Assembly: GCF_004352915.1 (NCBI RefSeq)
Contig: NZ_SJSY01000073.1
Location: 434,001 to 498,000 of the forward strand
DNA length: 64,000 nt
Origin: Flavobacterium zhairuonense
GTDB taxonomy: Bacteria > Bacteroidota > Bacteroidia > Flavobacteriales > Flavobacteriaceae
Reading direction: 5' to 3'
The position numbers and the translations under genes are program-made. Positions within the stretch are counted from its first letter, which is position 1, and every line of letters begins with the position of its first letter. Below are positions 29,476 through 37,058 of this stretch, in pieces. A model generated the notes under the pieces. It saw only the letters and a program-made list of their open reading frames with translations. It was not told where the DNA came from and ran no database searches.

Positions 29476-29579
29476 TTTGTCATTTCGACGAAGGAGAAAT
29501 CACACTAGAAATTCCGCAAAGTTAATAATCAATCTTTGTCGATATCCGAGTGTGATTTCTCCTTCGTCGAAATGACAAA
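29476..29579. repeat. miniature palindromic element with perfect 31-bp arms
   Basis: The arm at 29476-29506 is the exact complement of 29549-29579. The 42-nt centre holds a smaller CAAAG/CTTTG pairing. Its left arm is shared, with changes, by the composite element at 1236-1522. It sits between the GNAT and lactonase genes. The perfect arms suggest recent spread or selection for the hairpin. No target-site duplication was clearly identified. Confidence 0.85.
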
Positions 29580-29617
29580 AAGATCTAGATTATCTATAAA
29601 AGCTTAATAAATAACAT

Positions 29618-30742
29618 TTAAATCCGTTTAATTTGAACACACGAAACATTTTCCATTTTTATTTCTTTCCCTACTTTTTTTAGCAATCCGGTTTTTGGAT
29701 TTCTTTTAAAAACAACCACATTTCCGGTATTAACATTTGAAGCAACTAAAAATTTTCCGCTTTCATCGATGGCAAAAACTCTCGGATGTTTTCCTAAAGT
29801 GGATTGATAACCAATGTTTTTTAAAAGCCCATTTTCGTCAATTGTGAAAATGGCAATGTTGTTTTCTTTTCCTCGGTTTGTGGCGTAAAGAAATTTTCCG
29901 TCAGGAGAAATATGAATATCTGAACTTTCAAAACCTTCTTTTATTTTATCAGAATGCGTGGCAATACGTTGGATTTTATTCAAAACCCCGTTTTCGTATT
30001 TGTAAACGCTTATTTGGCCCGCCATTTCTTCAATGCAATAACCAAATTTTTGATTCGGATGAAAAGTAAAATGTCTCGGGCCAGCTTCTAAATCAGTCTT
30101 TGTGAAAGGATTTTTAGTTTCAATTAAAGGCTTTTCCTGATTGGCATCAAATGCATAGCAACGAATTTTATCGGCACCTAAATCGGGTAAAAACAAATAA
30201 TCAAATTGAGGTGAAAATACAGCTGAATGCACGTGTGAACGGGTTTGTCTTTCTTTATGTGTGCTTCCGTCCAGATATTGAAAGTTTTGCGCAATCGAGT
30301 CAATTTTGCCGTTTTCTAAAATTGGAAAAACAGAAACACTTCCTTCTGTATAATTGGCATTGGCAATCCATTTTCCGCTTTTATGTACTGTCACATAAAC
30401 CGGATTTTCGCCACCGCTTCTTTGGCTGTTTAAAAAAGTCAGACTTTTGTTTTTAGGATCAAACTCAAAACTGCTGATGCTTCCTGCATTTGGTGTTTTG
30501 GTATCGGTACAGGCATACACATATTTTCCATTTGGAGAAACCGTCAAATAGGAAGGATTTATAATGTTTTTTGCAGAAGCTGTTTTAGTTAATTTTCCAT
30601 TGATGGTATCTAATTGATAAATTTGAATGGCTTCTGCCGATTTATCGCGATTATAAGAACCCAGAAAAACATAGGTATTTTGTGCAAAAAGGTTAAAAGT
30701 TGCCAGAAAAGCAACGATAAAAAGGTTAGTTTTTAGTTTCAA
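29618..30742 (-). CDS. secreted lactonase family beta-propeller protein
   Basis: The frame is open to 30838, which would overlap the upstream GNAT gene by 74 nt. Reading from the TTG at 30742 gives (M)KLKTNLFIVAFLATFNLFAQ, a proper signal peptide, 23 nt after the GNAT stop, and 374 residues. The body is a seven-bladed propeller of the 6-phosphogluconolactonase type with repeated blades (NPSYLTVSPNGKYVYAC, SHVHSAVFSPQFDYLFLPDLG, GPRHFTFHPNQKFGYCIEE, SSDIHISPDGKFLYATNRG). A signal peptide argues against a pentose-phosphate role; it may act on another lactone or as a binding protein in the periplasm. Confidence 0.85.
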   Translation of the reverse strand: MKLKTNLFIVAFLATFNLFAQNTYVFLGSYNRDKSAEAIQIYQLDTINGKLTKTASAKNIINPSYLTVSPNGKYVYACTDTKTPNAGSISSFEFDPKNKSLTFLNSQRSGGENPVYVTVHKSGKWIANANYTEGSVSVFPILENGKIDSIAQNFQYLDGSTHKERQTRSHVHSAVFSPQFDYLFLPDLGADKIRCYAFDANQEKPLIETKNPFTKTDLEAGPRHFTFHPNQKFGYCIEEMAGQISVYKYENGVLNKIQRIATHSDKIKEGFESSDIHISPDGKFLYATNRGKENNIAIFTIDENGLLKNIGYQSTLGKHPRVFAIDESGKFLVASNVNTGNVVVFKRNPKTGLLKKVGKEIKMENVSCVQIKRI

Positions 30743-30764
30743 TTTTTTGTTTTTTTTTTTGATA

Positions 30765-31295
30765 TTATTTTTTTGAATCGAGTGGAAATCTAAAGCCAAA
30801 CACAGGAAGTTCTCCCTGCATAAAATCCAGAATTTCATCTCTTTTAAAACCTATGTTTTCATACATTCCCCAAGCAGTTTTCATTGCCAAAGTAGAATGA
30901 ATAATGACTTGTTTTCTTTGAGACTCTTTTGCTTTTTTGATGCATTCTAAAGTCAAAAGTTTTCCAATTCCTTTTCCTCTTGCATTAGAATCAACTCCTA
31001 GAAGACGAAATCCAGCTGAATCTTTTTCCTGAGTTGCGATTCCGCCAGAGCCGTAGTATTGCATATCATTAAAATAAACTACTGCTCCTGAAATGGTATT
31101 ATTTTCATCAAGAGCCACTAAAAGTTCTGTTTCTGGATATTGGGTAAAATTGCCAATATTGGCTAACATTTTATAATAATTTGGCTGTTCATCTTGTTTA
31201 GGAAAACCTTCCAAAGCCGAATAAACGCGAATTAAAAGTTCTCCGATTTCCTCAAATTCTGAAGGGTTTGCGTTTCGTATGATATAATTGTTCAT
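30765..31295 (-). CDS. GNAT acetyltransferase
   Basis: This 176-residue single-domain GNAT begins MNNYIIRNANPSEFEEIGELLI. The acetyl-CoA-binding signature is in LLGVDSNARGKGIGKLLTLE (RGKGIG). STLAMKTAWGMYENIGFKRDE forms the C-terminal strand and helix. The substrate is unknown. The lactonase gene follows 23 nt after the stop, suggesting a shared transcript. Confidence 0.88.
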   Translation of the reverse strand: MNNYIIRNANPSEFEEIGELLIRVYSALEGFPKQDEQPNYYKMLANIGNFTQYPETELLVALDENNTISGAVVYFNDMQYYGSGGIATQEKDSAGFRLLGVDSNARGKGIGKLLTLECIKKAKESQRKQVIIHSTLAMKTAWGMYENIGFKRDEILDFMQGELPVFGFRFPLDSKK

Positions 31296-31323
31296 GTTTT
31301 TGTTTCAAGTTTGCAATTATCAA

Positions 31324-32421
31324 TTAATTAACCCCTTCCCACCATTGTTGAAATTGCTGGTTTTCATTTTTTAATTCGACGATTTCACCAATTTTAGGTG
31401 TAATTAACGGAATCGGATTTTCAGACAAACTGTTTAATTCGGTTACTTTTTTTAAAGGTTCATCCCAAGCGTGAAGTGCCAATGCAAATTTTGAAGAATG
31501 AACAGGAAAGACTCTTTTGGCTTTCAAATCTTTCATCGCTTTAATTACATCTTCCGGCAAATTATGGATGTATTTCCAAGCCGGATTGTATTGGCCATTA
31601 TCAATAAGCACAATATCAAAAGGGCCAAATTTCTCGCCAATTGCTGCATAATGTGAATCGTAGCCACTATCGCCTCCCAGATACATTTTAAAATCTTTGG
31701 TTTCTAAAACAAAAGACGTCCAAAGTGTATTGCAACGTTTGATGCTTCTACCCGAAAAATGTCTTGAAGGAGTGGTATAAAGCGTTAAATTTTGATCGAG
31801 TTCTATTTTTTCATGCCAGTCTTTTTCGATAATAATTTCAGAAGGAAATTTCCAAAATTCAAAATGTGAGCCCACTCCAAGAGCCGTAATAACCTTTTTG
31901 ATTTTTGGCTTTAGTGCCATAATTGTCGCATAATCCAAATGATCATAATGATCGTGGGTCATCAATAAATAATCAATTTCTGGGATATCATCAGCGGTAT
32001 AAATATCGGTTCCTTTAAATGCTTTTGTGGTGCCATAAATAGGCGAGGCGTTGCCACTAAAAACAGGATCAATCAAGAAACGTTTTCCTTCAAGCTGAAT
32101 ATAATATGACGAATGCCCAAACCAAACCAAGATATCTTGATCTAACGGAATTTCATGCAAATTGGTTTTTATTGACGGAATACTATCAGTAGGGCTTTTG
32201 CGATCTACTTTCTTGAAGAAAAATTCTTTTAGAACATCAAAATAGCCATAACCTTCAGCAAGTTCTGGTGTGAAACTTTCGTTTTCGAATTTTCCGTTTT
32301 TGTATTGAGGCGATTTTTGGATTAAAGCTAGTCTTTCACCAAATGGCCTTTTTCCGAATCTAGGATGGTATGCAAAATAAATTGCAACGGCTATTAAAAG
32401 AAGAAATAAAGTGAGGCTCAT
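31324..32421 (-). CDS. membrane-anchored MBL-fold hydrolase (UlaG/NAPE-PLD-like)
   Basis: This is a 365-residue metallo-beta-lactamase-fold protein. The N-terminal hydrophobic segment (MSLTLFLLLIAVAIYFAYHP) anchors it or acts as a signal. The metal motif is MTHDHYDHLD (His156, His158, Asp160, His161). Further conserved parts are WFGHSSYYIQLEGKRFLIDPV, GGDSGYDSHY and PVHSSKFALALHAWDEP. This group contains N-acyl-phosphatidylethanolamine phospholipase D and related hydrolases of lipid or sugar phosphates; the natural substrate here is not known. The stop codon lies in a short AATTA-rich heptamer stretch (31306-31330). The DUF1801 gene is 5 nt upstream. Confidence 0.9.
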   Translation of the reverse strand: MSLTLFLLLIAVAIYFAYHPRFGKRPFGERLALIQKSPQYKNGKFENESFTPELAEGYGYFDVLKEFFFKKVDRKSPTDSIPSIKTNLHEIPLDQDILVWFGHSSYYIQLEGKRFLIDPVFSGNASPIYGTTKAFKGTDIYTADDIPEIDYLLMTHDHYDHLDYATIMALKPKIKKVITALGVGSHFEFWKFPSEIIIEKDWHEKIELDQNLTLYTTPSRHFSGRSIKRCNTLWTSFVLETKDFKMYLGGDSGYDSHYAAIGEKFGPFDIVLIDNGQYNPAWKYIHNLPEDVIKAMKDLKAKRVFPVHSSKFALALHAWDEPLKKVTELNSLSENPIPLITPKIGEIVELKNENQQFQQWWEGVN

Positions 32422-32426
32422 ATTTT

Positions 32427-32849
32427 TTAATTTGAAGGGTATAAATTTTGGGTGTATTGCATGGAAAGTAGAATGATATTTTTTAATATTTCAACATCAA
32501 TATCAGCCAGTTTTTTGACATAAATACATGCTTTTGAAGAAGTATGTTTGCCTAGTTTAGATAAGAGTTCTTCTCTTTTGTCTTCAGGCAGATAAAAATA
32601 TACGGTCATGGCTGCTTTTCTTGGAGAAAAACCTGCTAATGGCGCATCACCTTCGTGGCCGCTGTCATATTTATAATGATAACTTCCAAAACCAATAATA
32701 CTCGGACCCCACATTTTTGGTTCAAAACCAGTTAATTCCTGTATTATTGAAAGAAGTTGAAAAGCGTCTTTTCTTTTCTGCTCATTTTCGACAGCATTTA
32801 TAAAATCAGTAACACTGTTTGTGGTTTCGGTGGTTTTATTGACAGCCAT
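32427..32849 (-). CDS. DUF1801 family protein
   Basis: The protein has 140 residues. Segments match the family: VENEQKRKDAFQLLSIIQELTG, then MWGPSIIGFGSYHYKY and LAGFSPRKAAMTVYFYL. It differs in sequence from the other two DUF1801 members of the window, so they are paralogues and not recent copies. It lies between the serine hydrolase (6-nt gap) and the MBL hydrolase (5-nt gap) and is clearly part of the same operon. Function unknown. Confidence 0.85.
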   Translation of the reverse strand: MAVNKTTETTNSVTDFINAVENEQKRKDAFQLLSIIQELTGFEPKMWGPSIIGFGSYHYKYDSGHEGDAPLAGFSPRKAAMTVYFYLPEDKREELLSKLGKHTSSKACIYVKKLADIDVEILKNIILLSMQYTQNLYPSN

Positions 32850-32855
32850 TTGCGT

Positions 32856-33905
32856 TTATTTTTTAATTAATAAATCACTTTTGAAAAGAATATTCTTTAT
32901 TTTAAATTCAGATATGTAAAACAAATTAGAATCGTCATTCATTTGATTTTCAATCGCAATAAAACTGATGTCACTTTCAGGAAAGTATAAATTTACTGAA
33001 GAAAACCCGTCACCCAAACCTGTGTGTCCAAGATATTTAACTGGTTCTTTTTCAACAATTCTAATTCCGTAACCGTAACCTTCTTTTTCTTTTCCAAATA
33101 AATTATGTTGCGAAAGTGTTGTGTATTTCAACATTTTCTGATAAGATGCAGGTTTTAAAATTTTTCCTTTATGAAGATTATTGTTCCAAATAGCTAAATC
33201 AGTTACAGTCGAAATAATGCCGTCTGCTCCAAGGCTTTCTGGCGTAATATAATCGTCGTGAGTGATTTCAAAAGTGTTATTCTTATTGATATAACCAGAA
33301 ACTAAATTTTGATTTTTACCCTTAGAATAGACATAGGTGTTTTTCATTTTTAGTTTCGAAAAAAGCGCGGTAGCCACTTCAGTATAACTTTTTTTGGTAC
33401 TAAATTCTACGATTTTCCCTAGAAGACTGAAATTTAAATTTCCGTATTTAAACTGAGTTCCGGGTTTAAATGCCAATGGTTTGTCTAAACCGACAATTCC
33501 GTGAGTATGATTTAAAAGCTGATGAACCGTTACAGAATCTGCCCAAGTTTGTTTTAATTCAGGTAAATAATTTTTGATTGGAGAATTGAGATCTATTTTA
33601 CCCTTTTCAACTTCCAATAAAATCAAAACTGCCGTTATCTGTTTGCTGTTTGACATGATTTCAAATTGGCTGTCTAATTTCAAAGGTTTTTTGGTCTCAA
33701 AATTCGAAAAACCTTTTACTTTAGAATACAATGTTTTTCCGTTTTTTGAAATCAAAATTGCACCATTAAAAATGGGAGAATTGGTATTTTTTATTAAACT
33801 GTCAATTTTAGCAGAATAATTATCTTCTTTTTGAGCGAAGGAATTACAGCTCAAAAAAAGAAAAATTAAAGACAATATTGAAAGTGTTTTGGATAAAAAG
33901 GTCAT
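32856..33905 (-). CDS. serine hydrolase of the beta-lactamase / class C family
   Basis: The ATG at 33905 gives a lipoprotein-like signal MTFLSKTLSILSLIFLFLSC (Cys20) and 349 residues; the frame upstream to 33962 is not convincing. The catalytic SxxK is in IMSNSKQITAVLI (Ser85, Lys88), the Tyr motif in KYGNLNFSLLG, and HTGLGDG replaces the KTG region. This family contains penicillin-binding-type peptidases, esterases and beta-lactamases; a resistance role cannot be claimed. It probably acts in the periplasm. It heads the run that continues into DUF1801 and the MBL hydrolase. Confidence 0.88.
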   Translation of the reverse strand: MTFLSKTLSILSLIFLFLSCNSFAQKEDNYSAKIDSLIKNTNSPIFNGAILISKNGKTLYSKVKGFSNFETKKPLKLDSQFEIMSNSKQITAVLILLEVEKGKIDLNSPIKNYLPELKQTWADSVTVHQLLNHTHGIVGLDKPLAFKPGTQFKYGNLNFSLLGKIVEFSTKKSYTEVATALFSKLKMKNTYVYSKGKNQNLVSGYINKNNTFEITHDDYITPESLGADGIISTVTDLAIWNNNLHKGKILKPASYQKMLKYTTLSQHNLFGKEKEGYGYGIRIVEKEPVKYLGHTGLGDGFSSVNLYFPESDISFIAIENQMNDDSNLFYISEFKIKNILFKSDLLIKK

Positions 33906-33954
33906 TTTTAGGCTTTTGTATTTTTTAGTTTTCGGTCTCTGGAAATAATTTATA

Positions 33955-33982
33955 ATTAACAATTCACCATTAACAATTAGTT
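33955..33982. repeat. short heptamer array ATTAACA
   Basis: ATTAACA, ATTCACC, ATTAACA, ATTAGTT lie in 7-nt phase at 33955-33982. The last unit touches the stop codon of the SnoaL-like gene (complement of 33981-33983). Confidence 0.65.
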
Positions 33983-34349
33983 AAAACATTCCATTTTCAT
34001 TAATAGTTTCTTTTGGAACAGGCTGACCTAAATCCCAAAGTTCAATTATTTTATCATGCTTAAATTTTAAAATATGAACTACGGCAAAGCCAATATCTTT
34101 TGAATTTTGTTTTAAATGCGAATGCACGGCAACAAAATTGTCGTCTTCTAAAATATGATGAATTTTGAAAATCTTATTCGGATTTGTTCTTGCAGATTCT
34201 TCCATTGCAAGCATTAAGGTATCGGCATCACCCTTAAAATAAGCATTGTGATGTTTGAATTTTTTGCCAACATGCAAACGAAATGCTTCGTGCGAATGTC
34301 CGTTTGCGGCAAGTTTTAGGAAGTCCCGAGCAATTTCTTTCTTAGTCAT
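33981..34349 (-). CDS. SnoaL-like / NTF2-fold protein
   Basis: This 122-residue alpha+beta protein has the cone-shaped NTF2 pattern. TKKEIARDFLKLAANGHSHEAFRLHV opens it, KHHNAYFKGDADTLMLAMEE follows, and NFVAVHSHLKQNSKDIGFAVV, then KIIELWDLGQPVP, form the strands. Members include polyketide cyclases, ester cyclases and many uncharacterised small-molecule-binding proteins. No substrate can be named. It has a 75-nt gap to the serine hydrolase gene. Confidence 0.8.
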   Translation of the reverse strand: MTKKEIARDFLKLAANGHSHEAFRLHVGKKFKHHNAYFKGDADTLMLAMEESARTNPNKIFKIHHILEDDNFVAVHSHLKQNSKDIGFAVVHILKFKHDKIIELWDLGQPVPKETINENGMF

Positions 34350-34431
34350 GATTTTTAAATATAAAAGACAACTAAGTTAAGAAATTTGAAGCTACATTGA
34401 GGGGAAAAAAAGTCCGGATTTTGCTTATTTT

Positions 34432-34647
34432 TTATAAATCTTCGGGTTTGATTTGAGAAATGTCAACGCCTAATTTTTCTAATTCTGTTTGGCCAATTTC
34501 TGTTATGTAGAAATGTTTGTCTGTTGGAGTTTTCTTAGCAATCCATCCTTTTTCGGCAAAAGTTTCAACTAGCAACTGACCGAGTTTTCCACCAATATGT
34601 GAGTAACATATTTTAGCGGGAATTTTTTTAGAGGATTCGTCACTCAT
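34432..34647 (-). CDS. small protein resembling the C-terminal domain of ArsR-type regulators
   Basis: The protein has 71 residues. CYSHIGGKLGQLLVETFAEKGWI and FYITEIGQTELEKLGVDISQI recall the conserved tail found after the winged helix in some ArsR/SmtB-like regulators (CYDHLAGRLG... type). The DNA-binding winged helix itself is absent. The ATG overlaps the end of the upstream membrane-protein gene by 8 nt, implying coupled translation. It may be a stand-alone effector domain; this is inference from short similarity. Confidence 0.6.
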   Translation of the reverse strand: MSDESSKKIPAKICYSHIGGKLGQLLVETFAEKGWIAKKTPTDKHFYITEIGQTELEKLGVDISQIKPEDL

Positions 34648-35071
34648 TTTTTTGAATCTTTCCTTTATGACAAAGTAATTTCAGTGCCAGATACGCCATT
34701 GGAATATAAGCGAAAACTAAATCTACAATCGTAAACCAAACTGGCGACGGCAAAGAACAAACGCTAACAATACCTCCAAATAAAAAGAATGCGCCAATAA
34801 GCAGCGCAAGTTTCTTTTTGTGATTAAAAGCCAATAATGCTGTCGTGATTGCACCAACGAATGTTCCGATAGCATGTGCTAAAAAAGGAAAAAGGTAATG
34901 TTTGGCTTCAAACAAATGCATTGTTGATTTTAAACTTTCCATTGTGGAGTTGTCGGCACCTTCTGGAAGCGGAATAATAGAACCACTTAATAAAATTATA
35001 CTCATATTGACAATACTTCCAATAACGATTCCGGCAAGGACAGCCAGAGTATTTCTTACTATGGGGTTCAT
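34640..35071 (-). CDS. four-helix membrane protein of unknown function
   Basis: The protein has 143 residues with four hydrophobic segments: TLAVLAGIVIGSIVNMSIILL, YLFPFLAHAIGTFVGAITTAL, LLIGAFFLFGGIVSVCSL and WFTIVDLVFAYIPMAYLALKL. No functional motif was seen. It is translationally coupled to the 71-residue ArsR-tail-like protein. The SRPBCC gene upstream ends 35 nt away, so all three may be one operon. Confidence 0.78.
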   Translation of the reverse strand: MNPIVRNTLAVLAGIVIGSIVNMSIILLSGSIIPLPEGADNSTMESLKSTMHLFEAKHYLFPFLAHAIGTFVGAITTALLAFNHKKKLALLIGAFFLFGGIVSVCSLPSPVWFTIVDLVFAYIPMAYLALKLLCHKGKIQKNE

Positions 35072-35106
35072 ATAATTAGGATTTTTAGAATCACTAATTT
35101 ATAAAA

Positions 35107-35592
35107 TTATTTTGAAGATAACCTTTTTTCGTTTTCAGTTTGTGGTTTTCCTGTTGCATTTGGTTCCCCTTTTCCGGTTTCAATTAGTTTTTTAAGACTA
35201 TTTTGAATGTAATTTGTCCAAGCACCTCTGCAAATTTCAAAGCATTCATATTCAGAGGTTAAACCAAAATGAGTGAATTTTAGCTCGGTTTTCCCATCTT
35301 TCTCAGTGATTTCAAAAGTTGGTTTAGTTCCCGTCCATTCCGTTTTGTCTTCGGTGAATTTAAAATAGTTCTCTTCAACCAGCCAAACGATTTTCTGATT
35401 CGGAATAACTTCAATTAATTTTACTTTACAGCGATGAACATCCTCATAATGATAATCAAATTCATCATTGAGCTTGGCTGTATTTCCTTCTATTTCTTCA
35501 GACCACCAGTCTCGGACATTTGTAACAGCACTAAAAACTGCCGCTGGTGATTGATCTACTTTTATGGTTGTGGTAAAATCTGTAGTACTCAT
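35107..35592 (-). CDS. SRPBCC / AHSA1-type protein
   Basis: The protein has 161 residues. It begins TDFTTTIKVDQSPAAVFSAVTNVRDWWS, a typical first strand and helix of this fold. It continues with CKVKLIEVIPNQKIVWLVEE and TFEITEKDGKTELKFTHFGL, then a C-terminal helix after CRGAWTNYIQNSLKKLIETG. It probably binds a hydrophobic ligand; the role is unknown. It is only distantly like the member at 27740-28207. Confidence 0.87.
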   Translation of the reverse strand: MSTTDFTTTIKVDQSPAAVFSAVTNVRDWWSEEIEGNTAKLNDEFDYHYEDVHRCKVKLIEVIPNQKIVWLVEENYFKFTEDKTEWTGTKPTFEITEKDGKTELKFTHFGLTSEYECFEICRGAWTNYIQNSLKKLIETGKGEPNATGKPQTENEKRLSSK

Positions 35593-35707
35593 TTTAAATA
35601 ATTTAAAGGTTTGTATTACAAATTTACGTTCTAATAATCAATTTGTTAGGGTGCGTAAGAGACAAAAGAAAGGGGAGTTTCAGACATGTTTTGTAAATTT
35701 ATTTAAA

Positions 35708-35804
35708 CTGGACTGAAGTCCAGCTCTACAATATCATTTGTTCCTTCGGAACTATAAAAGAGCCTTTGGCTCGATCCATATTGTAGGGCCGGACTTCAGT
35801 CCGG
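35708..35804. repeat. REP-like element with four hairpins closed by a common stem
   Basis: The outer heads are palindromes CTGGACTGAAGTCCAG (35708-35723) and CCGGACTTCAGTCCGG (35789-35804). TACAATAT (35727-35734) pairs with ATATTGTA (35778-35785). Inside that stem lie two more hairpins, GTTCCTTCGGAAC (35740-35752) and GAGCCTTTGGCTC (35760-35772). The whole folds like a small cloverleaf. It lies in the 240-nt spacer upstream of the SRPBCC gene, and no gene is seen there. Confidence 0.85.
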
Positions 35805-35832
35805 TTTTACGGTTGTTTGTGTTCAATGATTT

Positions 35833-36287
35833 TTAGCCTTTTCTGAAAAGACCAATCAATAAATTGATGATATAAATTGATGTTGCAATAAAAAGAATCA
35901 ATAAAAGTTCAATTACTAAAGTGATATTAATTGATTCAGAATCATCAAAATATTCATAGGTACGATTGTTAAGATGTAATTTTTCGTAGATAACAATTAT
36001 CCAATACAAAATAAAACTACCAATCAAAATAGCTGAATGAACTAAGGTTAATAATTTTACAAGATTTTTTTTTAATATTTTTTGAATGAACCAATATCCA
36101 ACGCCATTAAGAAGTAAGATGTAAACAAGACAATGGCAAAATGATAGTTAGCAATAACAAAATAAGTATCATGAATATTTATGTCTAATGTTGAATTTGG
36201 ATAATTCGTTTGAATTAATGCAATTAATAAAACGAATAAAGAAACAATCCAGAATAAATGGTAAACTTTTATTTTTTGAAGATTCAT
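35833..36287 (-). pseudogene. small membrane protein gene broken by a frameshift (IHDTYFVI family)
   Basis: Two frames fit one gene. Frame A (36287-36072) reads MNLQKIKVYHLFWIVSLFVL, then TLDINIHDTYFVIANYHFAI, and stops after GSFKKY. Frame B reads GVGYWFIQKILKKNLVKLL across the end of frame A and runs on as VHSAILIGSFILYWIIVIYE to the stop at 35833. Joining them near 36104-36110 (+1 base) gives about 151 residues with four membrane helices, which is more sensible than two separate peptides; frame B alone has only a TTG start. The INIHDTYFVI motif is similar to a loop of haem-copper oxidase subunit I. It could be a true pseudogene, a recent mutation, or an assembly error. Confidence 0.72.
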
Positions 36288-36355
36288 AAAATGGTTAGGC
36301 TTATAAATATATAATCTGTGTCAATCCGCTAAAATCTGCAAAATCTGCGTGCAAT

Positions 36356-36952
36356 CTAAGCAAAATATTTTTTAATCGTTTCTACAGTTTCTTCAATCAA
36401 TAAAAAATGCCCTTCCATAACCTTTTCCAATTCCAATGTTCCGCCCAAAATCAGCATTTCTTTGTTTTCAAAACGTTTTCCAAGTCGGTCTTCGAGCATG
36501 ATTTTTTCCATGCTTTGGGCAATTCCAATTTCATTCAAAAAATCATTTGGATGTCCGGCAGTGCAAATTGCAATTCCATGCGGAATAATTTTCATTTTCG
36601 GAAAGGATTCGGTTTGTCCATAGGCATATCCAACCGAATAAACACGATCAAACCAGCCTTTTAGTTTTGAAGGACAATCGCTCCACCAAACAGGATACAG
36701 GAAAATAATGCAATCTGCATTTTCGATTTTTTTTTGTTCAGTTAAAACATCTTCAGAAATAGGAAGATCAAGTTTCGCAAAACCTTCTCTTTCATATTCT
36801 TCTTCTGATATATCGCTGACGAAATTTGAAGCATATAAATCTGAAATTTCGAGATTCCAATTCTGTTTTAAGATAACCGATTTCAATCTTTCCAAAACCT
36901 GAAAAGTATAGGATTTTTTACTTGGATGCGCGTAAACAATTAGAATATTCAT
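36356..36952 (-). CDS. NAD(P)H:quinone oxidoreductase, flavodoxin fold
   Basis: This 198-residue flavoprotein of the KefF/MdaB/NQO1 type starts MNILIVYAHPSKKSYTFQVL, with the FMN/FAD phosphate loop. It has ADCIIFLYPVWWSDCPSKLKGWFDRV, the WW.. active-site loop, and PHGIAICTAGHPNDF. It probably reduces quinones by two electrons in the cytoplasm. Such proteins sometimes regulate Kef antiporters; the Kef-like gene at 22959 is not adjacent. The start faces the divergent M14 peptidase gene across 106 nt. Confidence 0.9.
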   Translation of the reverse strand: MNILIVYAHPSKKSYTFQVLERLKSVILKQNWNLEISDLYASNFVSDISEEEYEREGFAKLDLPISEDVLTEQKKIENADCIIFLYPVWWSDCPSKLKGWFDRVYSVGYAYGQTESFPKMKIIPHGIAICTAGHPNDFLNEIGIAQSMEKIMLEDRLGKRFENKEMLILGGTLELEKVMEGHFLLIEETVETIKKYFA

Positions 36953-37058
36953 TGGGATTTGTTTATTTCAAAAGTTAATAAAGCAATTAATATTAAGATG
37001 ATTTTAGATTATATAAAGTTAATTCTTATTTTTATCCAACTGCAAACCATTTCCAATT

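Noticed and set aside
32856..33905. beta-lactamase resistance gene
   Set aside because: The SxxK and Tyr motifs are shared by peptidases and esterases; nothing in the sequence shows beta-lactam hydrolysis.
36356..36952. KefF-type ancillary subunit of the antiporter at 22959
   Set aside because: The genes are 11 kb apart and on opposite strands, and the antiporter lacks the TrkA-N domain that KefF regulates.
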